DNA of 64,000 bases. Origin: JAKAFX01 sp049965715. GTDB lineage: Archaea > Thermoplasmatota > Thermoplasmata > Thermoplasmatales > Thermoplasmataceae. The DNA is taken from the NCBI GenBank assembly GCA_049965715.1, contig JBMFWA010000008.1:8644-72643 (forward strand), given 5' to 3'. Both the position numbers and the translations under genes were made by a program. This document shows positions 1 through 8,666 of the stretch, piece after piece. Numbering within the stretch: the first letter of the stretch is position 1; each line of letters opens with the position of its first letter. The notes below the pieces were generated by a model that worked only from the letters and a program-made list of their open reading frames with translations, had not been told where the DNA came from and made no database searches.

Positions 1-444
1 AAGAAATACGGTATTTCACATTTTCCAATTACAAAGGGAGACATAGTGGTTGTAAAATCAGGTTCAAGGAAGACTGAGGGTGGCAAGGTGGATTCAGTCG
101 ATCATGTCCATTCAACGCTTGTCGTGGATGGAGTCACTGTAGCAAAGGCCGACGGAAAGCAGAAAGAAAAACCGGTTAAACCAAATCAGGTGGTCATTAC
201 CAGACTGGATCTTTCCAGACCTGAGAGAATGGAAAGGATAAGAGAGCTGGCTGCCAAGAGGAACAAGGTCATAGTTGAGGAACCACCGGAAGAAACCCCT
301 TCGGAGTTATCCGCACCGTCTTCCGAGCCTGCGCTGCCTGAAGAAGAGCCTTCAAAGGCTGACAGCACAGAGGAGGAACAGGGTATGGTTCAGGAGCCTG
401 AAAAAGAAAAGGAGGGTGAAGATACTGACGATAAACAGAACTAA
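1..444 (+). CDS. rpl24: Ribosomal protein L24 (uL24), 5' end missing
   Basis: Large-subunit protein uL24, which binds 23S rRNA early in 50S assembly. The frame is open from base 1, so the true start lies left of the window; the GTG at 46 falls inside the KOW-type strand (KGDIVVVKSGS) and is not a start. The core is followed by the usual archaeal MERIRELAAKRNK helix. The last 50 or so residues form an acidic Glu/Pro/Ser-rich tail, longer than in most archaeal homologues as far as I recall. It overlaps rps4e by about 29 nt, in keeping with translational coupling in the spc operon. Confidence 0.93.
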   Translation, partial: KKYGISHFPITKGDIVVVKSGSRKTEGGKVDSVDHVHSTLVVDGVTVAKADGKQKEKPVKPNQVVITRLDLSRPERMERIRELAAKRNKVIVEEPPEETPSELSAPSSEPALPEEEPSKADSTEEEQGMVQEPEKEKEGEDTDDKQN

Positions 445-1135
445 AAGAATGATGGTATCGCGTGCGGTCAACATTCCCAGGAAGGTCCACTTCTGGAGCG
501 TTACCCCAAGCATAGGCAAACACAAGAAAGAGGACAGCATTGCACTGATCACAGTCCTCCGTGACTATCTTCACCTTGGAGACAAGGAAAGAGAGGTCAC
601 CAGGATAATCAACGCCGGAAAGGTTAAGATTGACGGCAAAACAGTAAAGGAGAGACGCTATTCAGTTGGTTTCATGGACCTTGTTCACATTGATGGTCTT
701 GATTCTGACTACAGGGTCCAGTACGACACGAAGGGGAGGCTCACGCTTGTAAAGCAGGGAGTTCAGGGATCCAGTTCAAAATTGGTGAAGATAGTTGGAA
801 AGAAGGATGAGGGGGCAGGCAAGTATCTGATCTCATTCCATGATGGGCAGAACGTGCTGTCCGAAAACAAGGATCTGAAGCCTGGTGACGTGTTGCTGGT
901 TTCTCTTCCTGACAAGAAAATTGAGCAGGTCCTGAAATTGCAGCCTGGAAACAAGGTTTTCCTTACCGGTGGCTCTCATGTTGGAAAGATTGCCACCATA
1001 AAAAAGATTGAGGTCAAGGAGTCATCACACTCCAACATGCTGACACTGGAGGAAGGTTTTGGTACAGTGGTTGATTATGCTTTTGTGGTTGGCAACAACA
1101 AATTCCAGTATGAGATTTCAGAGGTGGAGAATTAA
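416..1135 (+). CDS. rps4e: Ribosomal protein S4e (eS4)
   Basis: Small-subunit protein found only in archaea and eukaryotes. The family signature NIPRKVHFWSVTPSIGKHKK is followed by an S4-type RNA-binding segment (EREVTRIINAGKVKIDGK), the central eS4 domain and a C-terminal KOW-like strand (LTGGSHVGKIATI). The open frame runs further upstream, but family length and the overlap with rpl24 favour the GTG at 416; a GGAGG lies directly before it, unusually close. An ATG at 452 is the alternative start. The stop overlaps the rpl5 start by one base (TAATG). Confidence 0.9.
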   Translation: MKILTINRTKRMMVSRAVNIPRKVHFWSVTPSIGKHKKEDSIALITVLRDYLHLGDKEREVTRIINAGKVKIDGKTVKERRYSVGFMDLVHIDGLDSDYRVQYDTKGRLTLVKQGVQGSSSKLVKIVGKKDEGAGKYLISFHDGQNVLSENKDLKPGDVLLVSLPDKKIEQVLKLQPGNKVFLTGGSHVGKIATIKKIEVKESSHSNMLTLEEGFGTVVDYAFVVGNNKFQYEISEVEN

Positions 1136-1647
1136 TGAATCCAATGCAAGAGGTAATTATCGACAAAGTCGTTCTGAATATTGGTGTCGGACAGGCAGGG
1201 GACCGGTTAAACAAAGCAGCCAAGGTTACAACACTGCTTACGAAGAAAAAACCCGTATTCACAACAGGTAAGAAGACCGTCAGGGAGTTCAACACAAGAA
1301 AGGGCCTCACCATCGGGGTTAAAGTGACCCTGAGGGGTGACGAGGCCAGTGAATTCCTCAAGAGGGCTTTCTTTGCAAAGGGCAACAAGATTCCGATTTA
1401 TTCCTTCGATAAGCAGGGCAATGCCTATTTCGGTATACCTGACTACACTGAGTTTGAGGGATTGAAATACGATCCAGAGATCGGGATATTCGGTATGGAC
1501 ATAGCAATCGTTTTCAAGAGGAGAGGCGGTTACAGAGTAGCAAGGAGGAAAATTAACCAGAGGAGCTTGCCATCGAAAATCAGGATTTCCAAAGAGGAAT
1601 CTTTAGAATATCTGAAGAAGAACTTTGGAGTCTCAACGGTAGGGTGA
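1135..1647 (+). CDS. rpl5: Ribosomal protein L5 (uL5)
   Basis: Large-subunit protein that binds 5S rRNA and contacts tRNA at the P site. The 170-residue product shows the family landmarks VVLNIGVGQAG near the N-terminus, KKPVFTTGKKTVREFNTRKG, and the C-terminal FKRRGGYRVARRK. Length is normal for archaea. It starts one base inside the rps4e stop and is followed after 4 nt by rps14, so it is clearly co-transcribed. Confidence 0.95.
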   Translation: MNPMQEVIIDKVVLNIGVGQAGDRLNKAAKVTTLLTKKKPVFTTGKKTVREFNTRKGLTIGVKVTLRGDEASEFLKRAFFAKGNKIPIYSFDKQGNAYFGIPDYTEFEGLKYDPEIGIFGMDIAIVFKRRGGYRVARRKINQRSLPSKIRISKEESLEYLKKNFGVSTVG

Positions 1648-1651
1648 AAAA

Positions 1652-1813
1652 TTGGCAAAAATCAAATTGGAACCAAAAAAGAAGTTTGGACGTAAGGATG
1701 GATGCAAGCGATGCGGGAGAAAGAGAGGACTGGTAAGGCGGTATGGGTTGAGATTGTGCAGGCAGTGTTTCAGAGAGACTGCTCCGTCACTTGGATTCAG
1801 GAAGTACAGTTAA
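1652..1813 (+). CDS. rps14: Ribosomal protein S14 (uS14), zinc-binding form
   Basis: A 53-residue small-subunit head protein that is easily missed because of its size. It starts with TTG (MAKIKLEPKKKFG) four bases after the rpl5 stop and ends at TAA. The zinc ribbon is visible as CKRC and CRQC, about 18 residues apart, and the C-terminus ETAPSLGFRKYS matches the family ending. It sits in the conserved place between rpl5 and rps8. Confidence 0.95.
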   Translation: MAKIKLEPKKKFGRKDGCKRCGRKRGLVRRYGLRLCRQCFRETAPSLGFRKYS

Positions 1814-1822
1814 GGTGATTTT

Positions 1823-2212
1823 ATGAGACATGATCCGTTAAATGACATAATAAACCAGATAAAGAACGCTTCAAAGATTGGGATACATCAGATTGAGGTT
1901 TCTCCAGCGGCAAGAATGACCGGGAGAGTTCTGAGGGTGATGCAGGACTACAACTATCTCAAGAGTTTCGAGGTTATAGAGGATAAAATGGGCAGCAAGT
2001 TCAAGATTACACTCAGTGACACCATTAATAATTGCGGTGTTATCAAGCCCAGGTTTCCTGTGAAGATCAAGACACTTGAAAAATATGAGTCTCGCTATCT
2101 TCCTGCACAGGACTTCGGCATTATAATAATGACCACAACAAAAGGAGTTATGAGTCATGTTGAAGCAAGGAAAAATGGTCTTGGAGGGAAACTCCTCGCG
2201 TGGATATATTAG
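1823..2212 (+). CDS. rps8: Ribosomal protein S8 (uS8)
   Basis: Small-subunit protein that binds the central domain of 16S rRNA. The 129-residue product has the N-terminal DPLNDIINQIKNA helix of the family, an internal IKPRFPVK segment, and the C-terminal TTTKGVMSHVEARKNGLGG motif, which is the strongly conserved rRNA-binding end. Length is the archaeal norm. The next gene starts immediately after its stop codon. Confidence 0.95.
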   Translation: MRHDPLNDIINQIKNASKIGIHQIEVSPAARMTGRVLRVMQDYNYLKSFEVIEDKMGSKFKITLSDTINNCGVIKPRFPVKIKTLEKYESRYLPAQDFGIIIMTTTKGVMSHVEARKNGLGGKLLAWIY

Positions 2213-2764
2213 GTGAATCAGATGGTCAAATTTGAGAAAATGGAAGAAATTGAAATACCAAAAAAGATTAAAGTCACCCTTGACAACGGACTCCTTACAA
2301 TAACTGGTCCTAAGGGAGAGACCAGAAGAACATTCAGGGACAACTTTGTCAGAGTTGAACTTTCGGGAAACAAACTCATATTCAGTATCTCCAAAAACAA
2401 CAACAGAAGCCGTGCCATCCTCGGCACGTGGACATCCATAACAAAGCTTCTCTTTAAGGGCGTAACTGAAGGTTATGAATATGAGATGAAGATTGATTAC
2501 ACCCACTTTCCTATGAGAGTCTCCGTGAAGGGTGATAAAACTGTGATTGAGAATTTCCTGGGAGAAAGATCCGCAAGATCCGCCCAGATCGTGGGCAGCT
2601 GCAAAGTTACGGTTAAGGGTGACAGGGTGACCATAACCGGAATAGACAGGGAGGAAATAGGACACACAGCCTCCAATATTGAGAGAGCTACAAAGATAAA
2701 GGGATTTGATCTGAGAGTTTTCCAGGATGGAATATATTTGCTAGGAGGCGAGAACAGTGTCTGA
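2213..2764 (+). CDS. rpl6: Ribosomal protein L6 (uL6)
   Basis: Large-subunit protein near the factor-binding site. It consists of two similar alpha/beta halves: IEIPKKIKVTLDNGLLTITGPKGE in the first, and the repeated VTVKGDRVTITGIDREEIGHTASNIE in the second, which is the archaeal L6 signature. The start may be GTG 2213, directly after the rps8 stop, or ATG 2222 (MVKFEK). The 3' end overlaps rpl32e by 8 nt. Confidence 0.95.
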   Translation: MNQMVKFEKMEEIEIPKKIKVTLDNGLLTITGPKGETRRTFRDNFVRVELSGNKLIFSISKNNNRSRAILGTWTSITKLLFKGVTEGYEYEMKIDYTHFPMRVSVKGDKTVIENFLGERSARSAQIVGSCKVTVKGDRVTITGIDREEIGHTASNIERATKIKGFDLRVFQDGIYLLGGENSV

Positions 2765-3164
2765 GGCAAAACAGATTATGAGCGCTGAGGAACGAAGGCT
2801 TCTCAGGTACAAGACAGACCGTGCAAGAAGAAGGGTTGAATTCAGGAGACAGGAATGGTTCAGATACAAGAGGCTTGGAGAATCATGGAGAAAGCCCAGA
2901 GGAAAGCATTCAAAACAGAGGGAGCAACAGGATAGAAGACCCCCAATAGTTGATGCAGGATTCAGGGGACCAGCATCTGTCAGAGGGCTTCATCCATCAG
3001 GCTACAGAGAGATACTGGTTCACACTCCTGCTGAACTTGATTCCATAGACAGAACAAAGTTCGCGGTAAGAATTGGTTCCGATGTAGGTTCACGTAAGAG
3101 AGAAATGATTGAGAACAGAGCCGATGAATTGAACCTGAAAATACTTAACAGAGAGGTGAAATAA
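2757..3164 (+). CDS. rpl32e: Ribosomal protein L32e (eL32)
   Basis: Archaeal/eukaryotic large-subunit protein. The core is recognisable from RRQEWFRYKRLGESWRKPRGKHSKQR, the VRGLHPSGY element and the closing NLKILNREVK. The start codon is GTG at 2757, preceded by an AGGAGG at about 2743 with good spacing, so it is supported although it lies inside the end of rpl6. A Lys/Arg-rich composition fits rRNA binding. Confidence 0.95.
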   Translation: MSEAKQIMSAEERRLLRYKTDRARRRVEFRRQEWFRYKRLGESWRKPRGKHSKQREQQDRRPPIVDAGFRGPASVRGLHPSGYREILVHTPAELDSIDRTKFAVRIGSDVGSRKREMIENRADELNLKILNREVK

Positions 3165-3617
3165 TTGAGATCAGAAACCGCAAGGAAGATCGCAGCAGAC
3201 ATGTTAAAGGTCGGAACATCCAGGGTTTGGATTGATACGAATTCAACTGAGGATATTCTGGAATCTGCCACTCGCGCAGACATACGCGCGCTTATCAGGA
3301 GAAATGTCATTCAGGCCAAACCTGCAAAGGGAAATTCCGGTGCAAGATTCAGACAGAGAATAAAGCAGAAATCAAAGGAAAGAAGAAGAGGACCGGGCTC
3401 AGTGAAGGGCACAAAATACGCCAGATTCCCCAGAAAATCCAGGTGGGTTAAAACTATCCGGTCATTGAGGGATGAACTGCTCAAGATGAAAAAGAGCGGC
3501 CAGATCGACAGGAAGCTATACAGAAAGTATTACCGCTTTATCAAAGGCGGAACCATACAGTCGAGGGCTCAACTGGTCACGCACATAAAGGCCGGACCAT
3601 CAGGTGAAATTAAATGA
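3165..3617 (+). CDS. rpl19e: Ribosomal protein L19e (eL19)
   Basis: Large-subunit protein of archaea and eukaryotes. It begins with TTG directly after the rpl32e stop. The family pattern is clear: RKIAADMLKVGTSRVWIDTN at the N-terminus, the basic stretch KSKERRRGPGSVKGTK, and W-V-K-T-I-R followed by the long C-terminal helix LRDELLKMKKSGQID. The stop overlaps rpl18 by 4 nt (ATGA). Confidence 0.95.
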   Translation: MRSETARKIAADMLKVGTSRVWIDTNSTEDILESATRADIRALIRRNVIQAKPAKGNSGARFRQRIKQKSKERRRGPGSVKGTKYARFPRKSRWVKTIRSLRDELLKMKKSGQIDRKLYRKYYRFIKGGTIQSRAQLVTHIKAGPSGEIK

Positions 3618-4111
3618 AGACTCCAAGACAGTTTAAGAGAGAAAGAAATGGCTTGACCGATTACAGGAAAAGATACAGACTGGTCAAATCTGGATTGCCC
3701 AGGCTCGTTGTCAGACCCACTTCCAAAAGCGGAGTGGTCCAGCTGGTAGAGTTCGGGAAGGAAGGGGATCACATACTCAAAACCATCACCCCAAAGACCC
3801 TCGAAAAAATGGGGCTTGGGATCAGGGGGAACAGCACCGCCTCATTCTATCTGATGGGATTTGCGGCAGGCAAATTCGCCGGTAAATCCGGAATAGAAGA
3901 GGTAATCCTGGATACTGGTAGAAGAAAGATGACCAAGGGAGGCAGGATATCTGCGGCGGTAAAGGGATACGCAGATGCCGGCGGTAATATACCGCACAGC
4001 GAATCTATTCTTCCGAACAGTAAGAGAATCAATGGGAGCCATCTGAAGAACAAGGATGATATAAAGAAGAATTTAGAAACTTACAAGAAAAAGGTGGAAG
4101 AGGTAATATGA
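3614..4111 (+). CDS. rpl18: Ribosomal protein L18 (uL18)
   Basis: 5S rRNA-binding large-subunit protein. The 165-residue product shows RRERNGLTDYRKR-like N-terminal residues, SGLPRLVVRPTSKS, the GIEEVILDTGRR element and GYADAGGNIPHSE, all family features. It is joined by 4-nt ATGA overlaps to rpl19e upstream and rps5 downstream, a typical translationally coupled arrangement. Confidence 0.95.
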   Translation: MKTPRQFKRERNGLTDYRKRYRLVKSGLPRLVVRPTSKSGVVQLVEFGKEGDHILKTITPKTLEKMGLGIRGNSTASFYLMGFAAGKFAGKSGIEEVILDTGRRKMTKGGRISAAVKGYADAGGNIPHSESILPNSKRINGSHLKNKDDIKKNLETYKKKVEEVI

Positions 4112-4776
4112 GCGAAGAACAGTGGATTCCAAAAACAAGGTTGGGAAAACTTGTCTTTGAAGGAAAAATAAAGACTATATCAGAGGTTATCAGGAGTAAG
4201 CTGCCATTAAAGGAATTCGAGATAATAGATTTCCTTCTTCCTGACCTCAAGGACGAAGTTCTGGATGTTGAACGTGCCCAGAGAATGACTGACTCAGGCA
4301 GAAGAATGAGCTATTCCATAACTGCAGTGGTTGGAAACGGTGACGGCTACGTTGGTGTCGGCAGAGGAAGAGCCAAGGAAGCTGCACCCGCAATCAGAAA
4401 GGCAGTGAACAATGCAAAGATGCATATCATGGAGGTCAAGAGAGGATGCGGATCCTGGGAATGCGGCTGCGGAAGGGCACACACACTGCCCTTTGAGGTG
4501 AGCGGTTCTTCCGGATCTGTCCGTGTAACCTTGAAGCCTGCTCCAAGAGGTGTCGGACGAGCAGTGGGAGATATTGCCAAGATCATTCTTGAAATGGCTG
4601 GAATAGAAGATGCATGGGGATTTGCCAAGGGACATACAAAGACAACAGTGAATTATGCACTTGCGACTTTTGATGCACTTGTTCAGACATCTAAGATAAA
4701 GGTCAATCCATCGATAATTCTAAGTACGCCAATATATGTGGGGAGTGTTTTAAATGTTAGCGGTCATAAGGATTAG
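4108..4776 (+). CDS. rps5: Ribosomal protein S5 (uS5)
   Basis: Small-subunit protein important for decoding accuracy. It has an archaeal N-terminal extension (WIPKTRLGKLVFEGKI), the double-stranded-RNA-binding-like S5 domain with GNGDGYVGVGRGRAKE, and the C-terminal domain with PAPRGVGRAVGDIAK. A short Cys-bearing segment (RGCGSWECGCG) is the archaeal insertion. It overlaps rpl30 by 23 nt. Confidence 0.95.
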   Translation: MSEEQWIPKTRLGKLVFEGKIKTISEVIRSKLPLKEFEIIDFLLPDLKDEVLDVERAQRMTDSGRRMSYSITAVVGNGDGYVGVGRGRAKEAAPAIRKAVNNAKMHIMEVKRGCGSWECGCGRAHTLPFEVSGSSGSVRVTLKPAPRGVGRAVGDIAKIILEMAGIEDAWGFAKGHTKTTVNYALATFDALVQTSKIKVNPSIILSTPIYVGSVLNVSGHKD

Positions 4777-5251
4777 AGGGAGCACCGGAGTTAAGCCCAG
4801 GGCAAGGAAAACTGGAGAACTTCTGCGGCTCCATAAGATTAACCATATGGTTTTTCTTGACGATACGCCAGAAACAAGAGGGATGCTTCACGCGTTTAAG
4901 GATTATGCCACCTGGGGAGAGATAGACAGAGAAACTATGGAACTTGCACTCAAGTACAGAGCCATGGTACAGGGGCACAAGAGGCTAACAGAAGAAAGGA
5001 TCAAGCAGATAGCAGGAGTGTCAGGCTACTCTGAGCTTGCACAGGCGATTATTGATGGAAAGTTGAAATTCGGAAGACTTGAAGGTGTTGTACCGGTACT
5101 GAGGCTTCATCCGCCCAGAAAGGGTCTAGAATATATCAGGAGACAGTATGGTACCGGTGGAACACTTGGCTACCGTGGAAAGGATATCAACAGTCTGATC
5201 AGAAGGATGCTTGTACCAGGGGAGGATCTAAATGGTGAGAAGCAGAACTAA
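4754..5251 (+). CDS. rpl30: Ribosomal protein L30 (uL30)
   Basis: Large-subunit protein. MLAVIRIRGSTGVKPRARKTGELLRLHKIN is the classical ferredoxin-like L30 core, and the remaining hundred residues (TWGEIDRETMELALKYRA and RLHPPRKGLEYIRRQY) form the archaeal/eukaryotic L7-type extension. It starts inside the end of rps5, in another frame, and ends inside the start of rpl15, so translation is likely coupled on both sides. Confidence 0.95.
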   Translation: MLAVIRIRGSTGVKPRARKTGELLRLHKINHMVFLDDTPETRGMLHAFKDYATWGEIDRETMELALKYRAMVQGHKRLTEERIKQIAGVSGYSELAQAIIDGKLKFGRLEGVVPVLRLHPPRKGLEYIRRQYGTGGTLGYRGKDINSLIRRMLVPGEDLNGEKQN

Positions 5252-5672
5252 GAAACAGAGAGGCGGCCACTATGGTCGTGGCATGAAAGCTGGAAGAGGA
5301 AAGGGAAAGCGAGGAGGTTCCGGAATGGCGGGACTTGGAAAACACAGATGGATATGGATGGTCAAATACGATCCTGAACACTTTGGAGGCCATGGATTCA
5401 CGAGCCATCACCCTGGTGAACCAAAGGTTCCCCTGTCCCTTGGTGAACTTGCTTCTCTGATTGAAAACCTCAAGTCCAGGGGCTTTGTGAACGATCAGAA
5501 CGGAATCGCAGAAATAGACCTGAAAACGGCTGGTTACCATAAGCTGCTTGGATCAGGGGAATTCAGACTGAAGTCCAGGATTATAATACCGGAGGCTACA
5601 GAAAAGGCTATAAACAAGCTTTCTGCTTACGGAACTACGGTAGAGGTAGATGGATCAGATTCAGAGGAATAA
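5232..5672 (+). CDS. rpl15: Ribosomal protein L15 (uL15)
   Basis: Large-subunit protein. The N-terminus is the glycine- and arginine-rich arm (KQRGGHYGRGMKAGRGKGKRGG) that threads into 23S rRNA; the globular part includes LKTAGYHKLLGSGEF and ends in an acidic tail. The open frame overlaps the next gene, secY, by 23 nt, the same order as in most archaeal spc operons. Confidence 0.95.
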   Translation: MVRSRTKKQRGGHYGRGMKAGRGKGKRGGSGMAGLGKHRWIWMVKYDPEHFGGHGFTSHHPGEPKVPLSLGELASLIENLKSRGFVNDQNGIAEIDLKTAGYHKLLGSGEFRLKSRIIIPEATEKAINKLSAYGTTVEVDGSDSEE

Positions 5673-7416
5673 ACGAGCCGCTATTCCCATTGGCATACTG
5701 TATGCGATTGAGATTGCTGCATTCGCATACTTTGGTAAATATGATTATATTTCCCTCATAATTGCTGCGGTTCTTACATTCCCCATATTTGGGCTTTCGT
5801 ATCTCGTCTTCAGTTATGTGGGTCCCAAGAAAAGCAAATTGTATGGACTGGAATATCTGACATCGAAGCTCCCGGCCGTAAAAAAGGCCAAGGGGCATGT
5901 TCAGTTTAAATGGAAAATATTCTGGACAGCACTCGTTGTGGTTTTGTATTTCGTACTCACCAACATTTACATATATGGGCTCAACACCTCTCAGACAATC
6001 GATGTGTTTGCTTCATTCAGAGCAATATTCGCTGGTGCATCCGGTTCTCTCATGGACCTCGGAATTGGCCCTATAGTCACTGCAAGCATAGTAATGCAGT
6101 TGTTCTCTGGAGCAAAAATCTTCAACCTTGATCTTCAAAACTCCGAGGACAAGGCTGTCTATCAGGGTGTTCAGAAGCTTCTGATCATAATAATGATATT
6201 TGTGGAAGCTATTCCACAGGCCTTTGGATATCTTGTTCCAGATGCGGGGCTTGTCTCAACTCTCAATACCACATTTCCAGGTTATGGTGAATTCCTTGCG
6301 CAGACTATCATTATTGCGCAGCTTTTCTTTGGAACGTATCTGGTGTTCCTTTTCGATGAGCTGGTTTCGAAATACGGGATCGGATCTGGAATCTCTCTGT
6401 TCATTGCTGCCGGTGTTTCTCAACAGCTTTTCACAGGAGCGATAAACTGGCTGCCCACATCCAACACGCTTCCGCTCAGTCTTAATAATCCTCCTGCAGG
6501 AACAATCCCAAAGTTGTTTTACATAATATTCAATTCTTCATCGGCCTATCTTTATAACACAGGCATAGAAAGGCTGCTGTTCGCCCCGGTCAATCCGATT
6601 ACTGCTCTGATGGGTACGCTTTTGATATTCTTCATTGTCGCTTATTTCCAGAGCAGCAAAATAGAGCTTCCAATTGCTCATGAAAGGGTAAGGGGGGCAA
6701 GAGGAAGATATCCAATTCAGTTATTCTATGCGTCAAATATACCCGTTATCCTTGCAACTGCGTTGCTTGCCAACGTTGCCATGTGGACTCTTCTCTTCTG
6801 GAATAGCCCCGTTTTGAGTCACATCCCACTTTTGGGGCATAATCCCCTTCTGGGTGCGTATCCTACGGCTACGCAGCTTTCGACCTACGGAAGTTCAATT
6901 TCCAACACGACACCTACTGGTGGACTGGCATTTTATCTTTCATCCCCTAATGGGCTAGCCGACTGGCTCTTCCCCATTCTCAGTCCTTCGGTATACAGCA
7001 ACATTTTATTCGGGCATACGGCACTGGATGAGGCCGTCCACATTCTTGCCTTTGTGGGATTCATGGTTGTTTTCAGTGTAATATTTGCAAAGTTCTGGAT
7101 TGAGACAACGAATATGGGCGCAGGTGCCGTTGCAAAGCAGATTCAGTCGAGTGGTATGCAGATCCCGGGATTCCGAAGGGATCCCAAGATCATGGAACGC
7201 GTATTGAAGAAATATATTCCCGCTGTAACGGTTTTCAGCGGTGCTGCCGTGGGGCTCCTGGCCGCAGGAGCAAACCTTATCGGTACAGTCGGTGATACCA
7301 GTGGGACTGGACTTCTGCTAGCCGTGGGCATAGTTATACAATTTTACGAGGCTTTGGGAAAAGAACAATTAATGGAAATGCATCCAGTAATAAGACAGTT
7401 CTTTGCGGGGGCATAG
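5650..7416 (+). CDS. secY: SecY translocase subunit with extra N-terminal membrane hairpin
   Basis: Channel-forming subunit (Sec61 alpha) of the protein-export and membrane-insertion pore. From residue 65 the sequence follows the archaeal SecY plan: LEYLTSKLPAVKKAKG, first canonical helix, GASGSLMDLGIGPIV in the plug region, LFDELVSKYGIGSGISLFI, IELPIAHERVRGARGRYPIQ in the ribosome-binding loop, and the C-terminal QFYEALGKEQL. Before this come about 64 residues with two further hydrophobic segments (about 10-30 and 34-57), giving 588 residues in all, longer than the common 430-490. There is also a long extracytoplasmic Gly/Ser/Thr/Pro-rich loop near residues 395-440. It starts inside rpl15 and abuts adkA. 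Confidence 0.95.
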   Translation: MDQIQRNKRAAIPIGILYAIEIAAFAYFGKYDYISLIIAAVLTFPIFGLSYLVFSYVGPKKSKLYGLEYLTSKLPAVKKAKGHVQFKWKIFWTALVVVLYFVLTNIYIYGLNTSQTIDVFASFRAIFAGASGSLMDLGIGPIVTASIVMQLFSGAKIFNLDLQNSEDKAVYQGVQKLLIIIMIFVEAIPQAFGYLVPDAGLVSTLNTTFPGYGEFLAQTIIIAQLFFGTYLVFLFDELVSKYGIGSGISLFIAAGVSQQLFTGAINWLPTSNTLPLSLNNPPAGTIPKLFYIIFNSSSAYLYNTGIERLLFAPVNPITALMGTLLIFFIVAYFQSSKIELPIAHERVRGARGRYPIQLFYASNIPVILATALLANVAMWTLLFWNSPVLSHIPLLGHNPLLGAYPTATQLSTYGSSISNTTPTGGLAFYLSSPNGLADWLFPILSPSVYSNILFGHTALDEAVHILAFVGFMVVFSVIFAKFWIETTNMGAGAVAKQIQSSGMQIPGFRRDPKIMERVLKKYIPAVTVFSGAAVGLLAAGANLIGTVGDTSGTGLLLAVGIVIQFYEALGKEQLMEMHPVIRQFFAGA

Positions 7417-7971
7417 ATGAGAGTAGTCATATCCGGTGTGGCAGGCGTGGGAAAATCAACAGTACTGGCAATAGTGTCGAAACAGACTCATTATGACATT
7501 ATCAACTATGGAACACTGATGTTTGAGATGGCGAAGGAAATCAACCTTGTCAAGGATAGAGATGAACTCAGAAAGTTGAGCGTGGACACCCAGATCAATC
7601 TTCAGAAAAAGGCTTCGGCTGCAATCGGAAAGATGGATAATGTGATAATCGACACCCATATGGCAATAAAATCTCCAAACGGTTATCTGCCTGGGTTACC
7701 AGAATGGGTTTTGCGGGAACTGAAAGTCTCGTCATACTTCCTGATAGAGGCCGATCCCGAACTTATTAAGGACAGGAGAAGCAGAGACCATACGAGAAAG
7801 AGAGATGAGGATACTGTGTCAGAGATAGCAGAACATCAGTCAGTGAATCGCAGTTTCGCCATCAGTTATGCAGTGTACTCCGGAGCCACTGTAAGCTTTC
7901 TGAATAACCCGGAAGGCAACCCGGATTACGCATCTAGCATGATAATAAAAACACTTACAAGAGGTGATTAA
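7417..7971 (+). CDS. adkA: Archaeal adenylate kinase
   Basis: AMP + ATP to 2 ADP, of the archaeal trimeric type. The P-loop GVAGVGKST is at residues 7-15, followed by the NYGTLMFEMA nucleotide-binding segment, NVIIDTHMAIKSPNGYLPGLP, and the RRSRDHTRKRDEDT lid region. At 184 residues it has the normal length. It begins with ATG immediately after the secY stop, the usual archaeal gene order. Confidence 0.93.
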   Translation: MRVVISGVAGVGKSTVLAIVSKQTHYDIINYGTLMFEMAKEINLVKDRDELRKLSVDTQINLQKKASAAIGKMDNVIIDTHMAIKSPNGYLPGLPEWVLRELKVSSYFLIEADPELIKDRRSRDHTRKRDEDTVSEIAEHQSVNRSFAISYAVYSGATVSFLNNPEGNPDYASSMIIKTLTRGD

Positions 7972-7973
7972 GT

Positions 7974-8666
7974 TTGCAGAGAGGTAATGCACCGCCACCG
8001 GTAAGTCCCGAGCAGAAGAAGTTCCTGCTGTTTCAGATGGTTTATCTGATGGTCAGCTTTGCAATGATCATAGTCATAACCAATCCCACATTGAGAGTGA
8101 TAATCGGTTCAAGCTTAAATTCTGTTTTCTACCCCCTGGTGGGGTTTGGGGGACATTATCCCATCCTGACTATCATAGTTTCAGGTGTTATAATAGGTCT
8201 GATACTTTCGGTGCCCAGATACTTCTTTACTGACTGGCTCAGAATGGGGAGAATCCAGGCCAGAAGCAGGGCTTTCAGCAAAGCGTATAGGGAGGCTTTG
8301 AAGGAAAATAAACGTGATAAAATTCAGAAAATGAGGAAGATGCAAACAGACATGATGATGGAGAGTCAGATGGTGAGCATGAATACAATGAAACCTCTGA
8401 TGGTTCTCACGGTCTTCATATTTTTATTCTTCATATGGATGTATATCTTCGTCGACTCACTTTCGTATCAGCTGATATCGGTTCCGTGGGGTACAAATGT
8501 CAATATAGCCACTTCTACCGCCTGGATAGTGCCCACGTGGATAGCCATCTACATGTTTGCAAATCTGATCATTGGGTATTTTACCACCATGGTGATAAAA
8601 TACATTGACTTCAACTTCAAGATCAAGAAGGCCGAGAGGCAAACTTCAACAGATATGATTCAATGA
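7974..8666 (+). CDS. EMC3/YidC-like membrane protein (DUF106)
   Basis: Predicted archaeal member of the Oxa1/YidC/EMC3 superfamily, thought to help insert membrane proteins. It has a TTG start two bases after adkA. Hydrophobic segments lie near residues 25-45, 62-82, 140-160 and 185-208, with a charged coiled segment between the second and third (RSRAFSKAYREALKENKRDK) followed by a Met-rich stretch, as expected for this family. The position between adk and cmk beside secY is conserved in archaea and supports the assignment. Confidence 0.85.
   Translation: MQRGNAPPPVSPEQKKFLLFQMVYLMVSFAMIIVITNPTLRVIIGSSLNSVFYPLVGFGGHYPILTIIVSGVIIGLILSVPRYFFTDWLRMGRIQARSRAFSKAYREALKENKRDKIQKMRKMQTDMMMESQMVSMNTMKPLMVLTVFIFLFFIWMYIFVDSLSYQLISVPWGTNVNIATSTAWIVPTWIAIYMFANLIIGYFTTMVIKYIDFNFKIKKAERQTSTDMIQ

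Noticed and set aside
46..48. GTG at 46 as the rpl24 start
   Set aside because: The frame is open to the window edge and the upstream residues (HFPITKGDIV) belong to the conserved L24 core.
1871..2665. 264-codon open frame on the minus strand across rps8 and rpl6
   Set aside because: Antisense to two certain ribosomal genes, Cys/His-rich random-looking product, no motif or start context.
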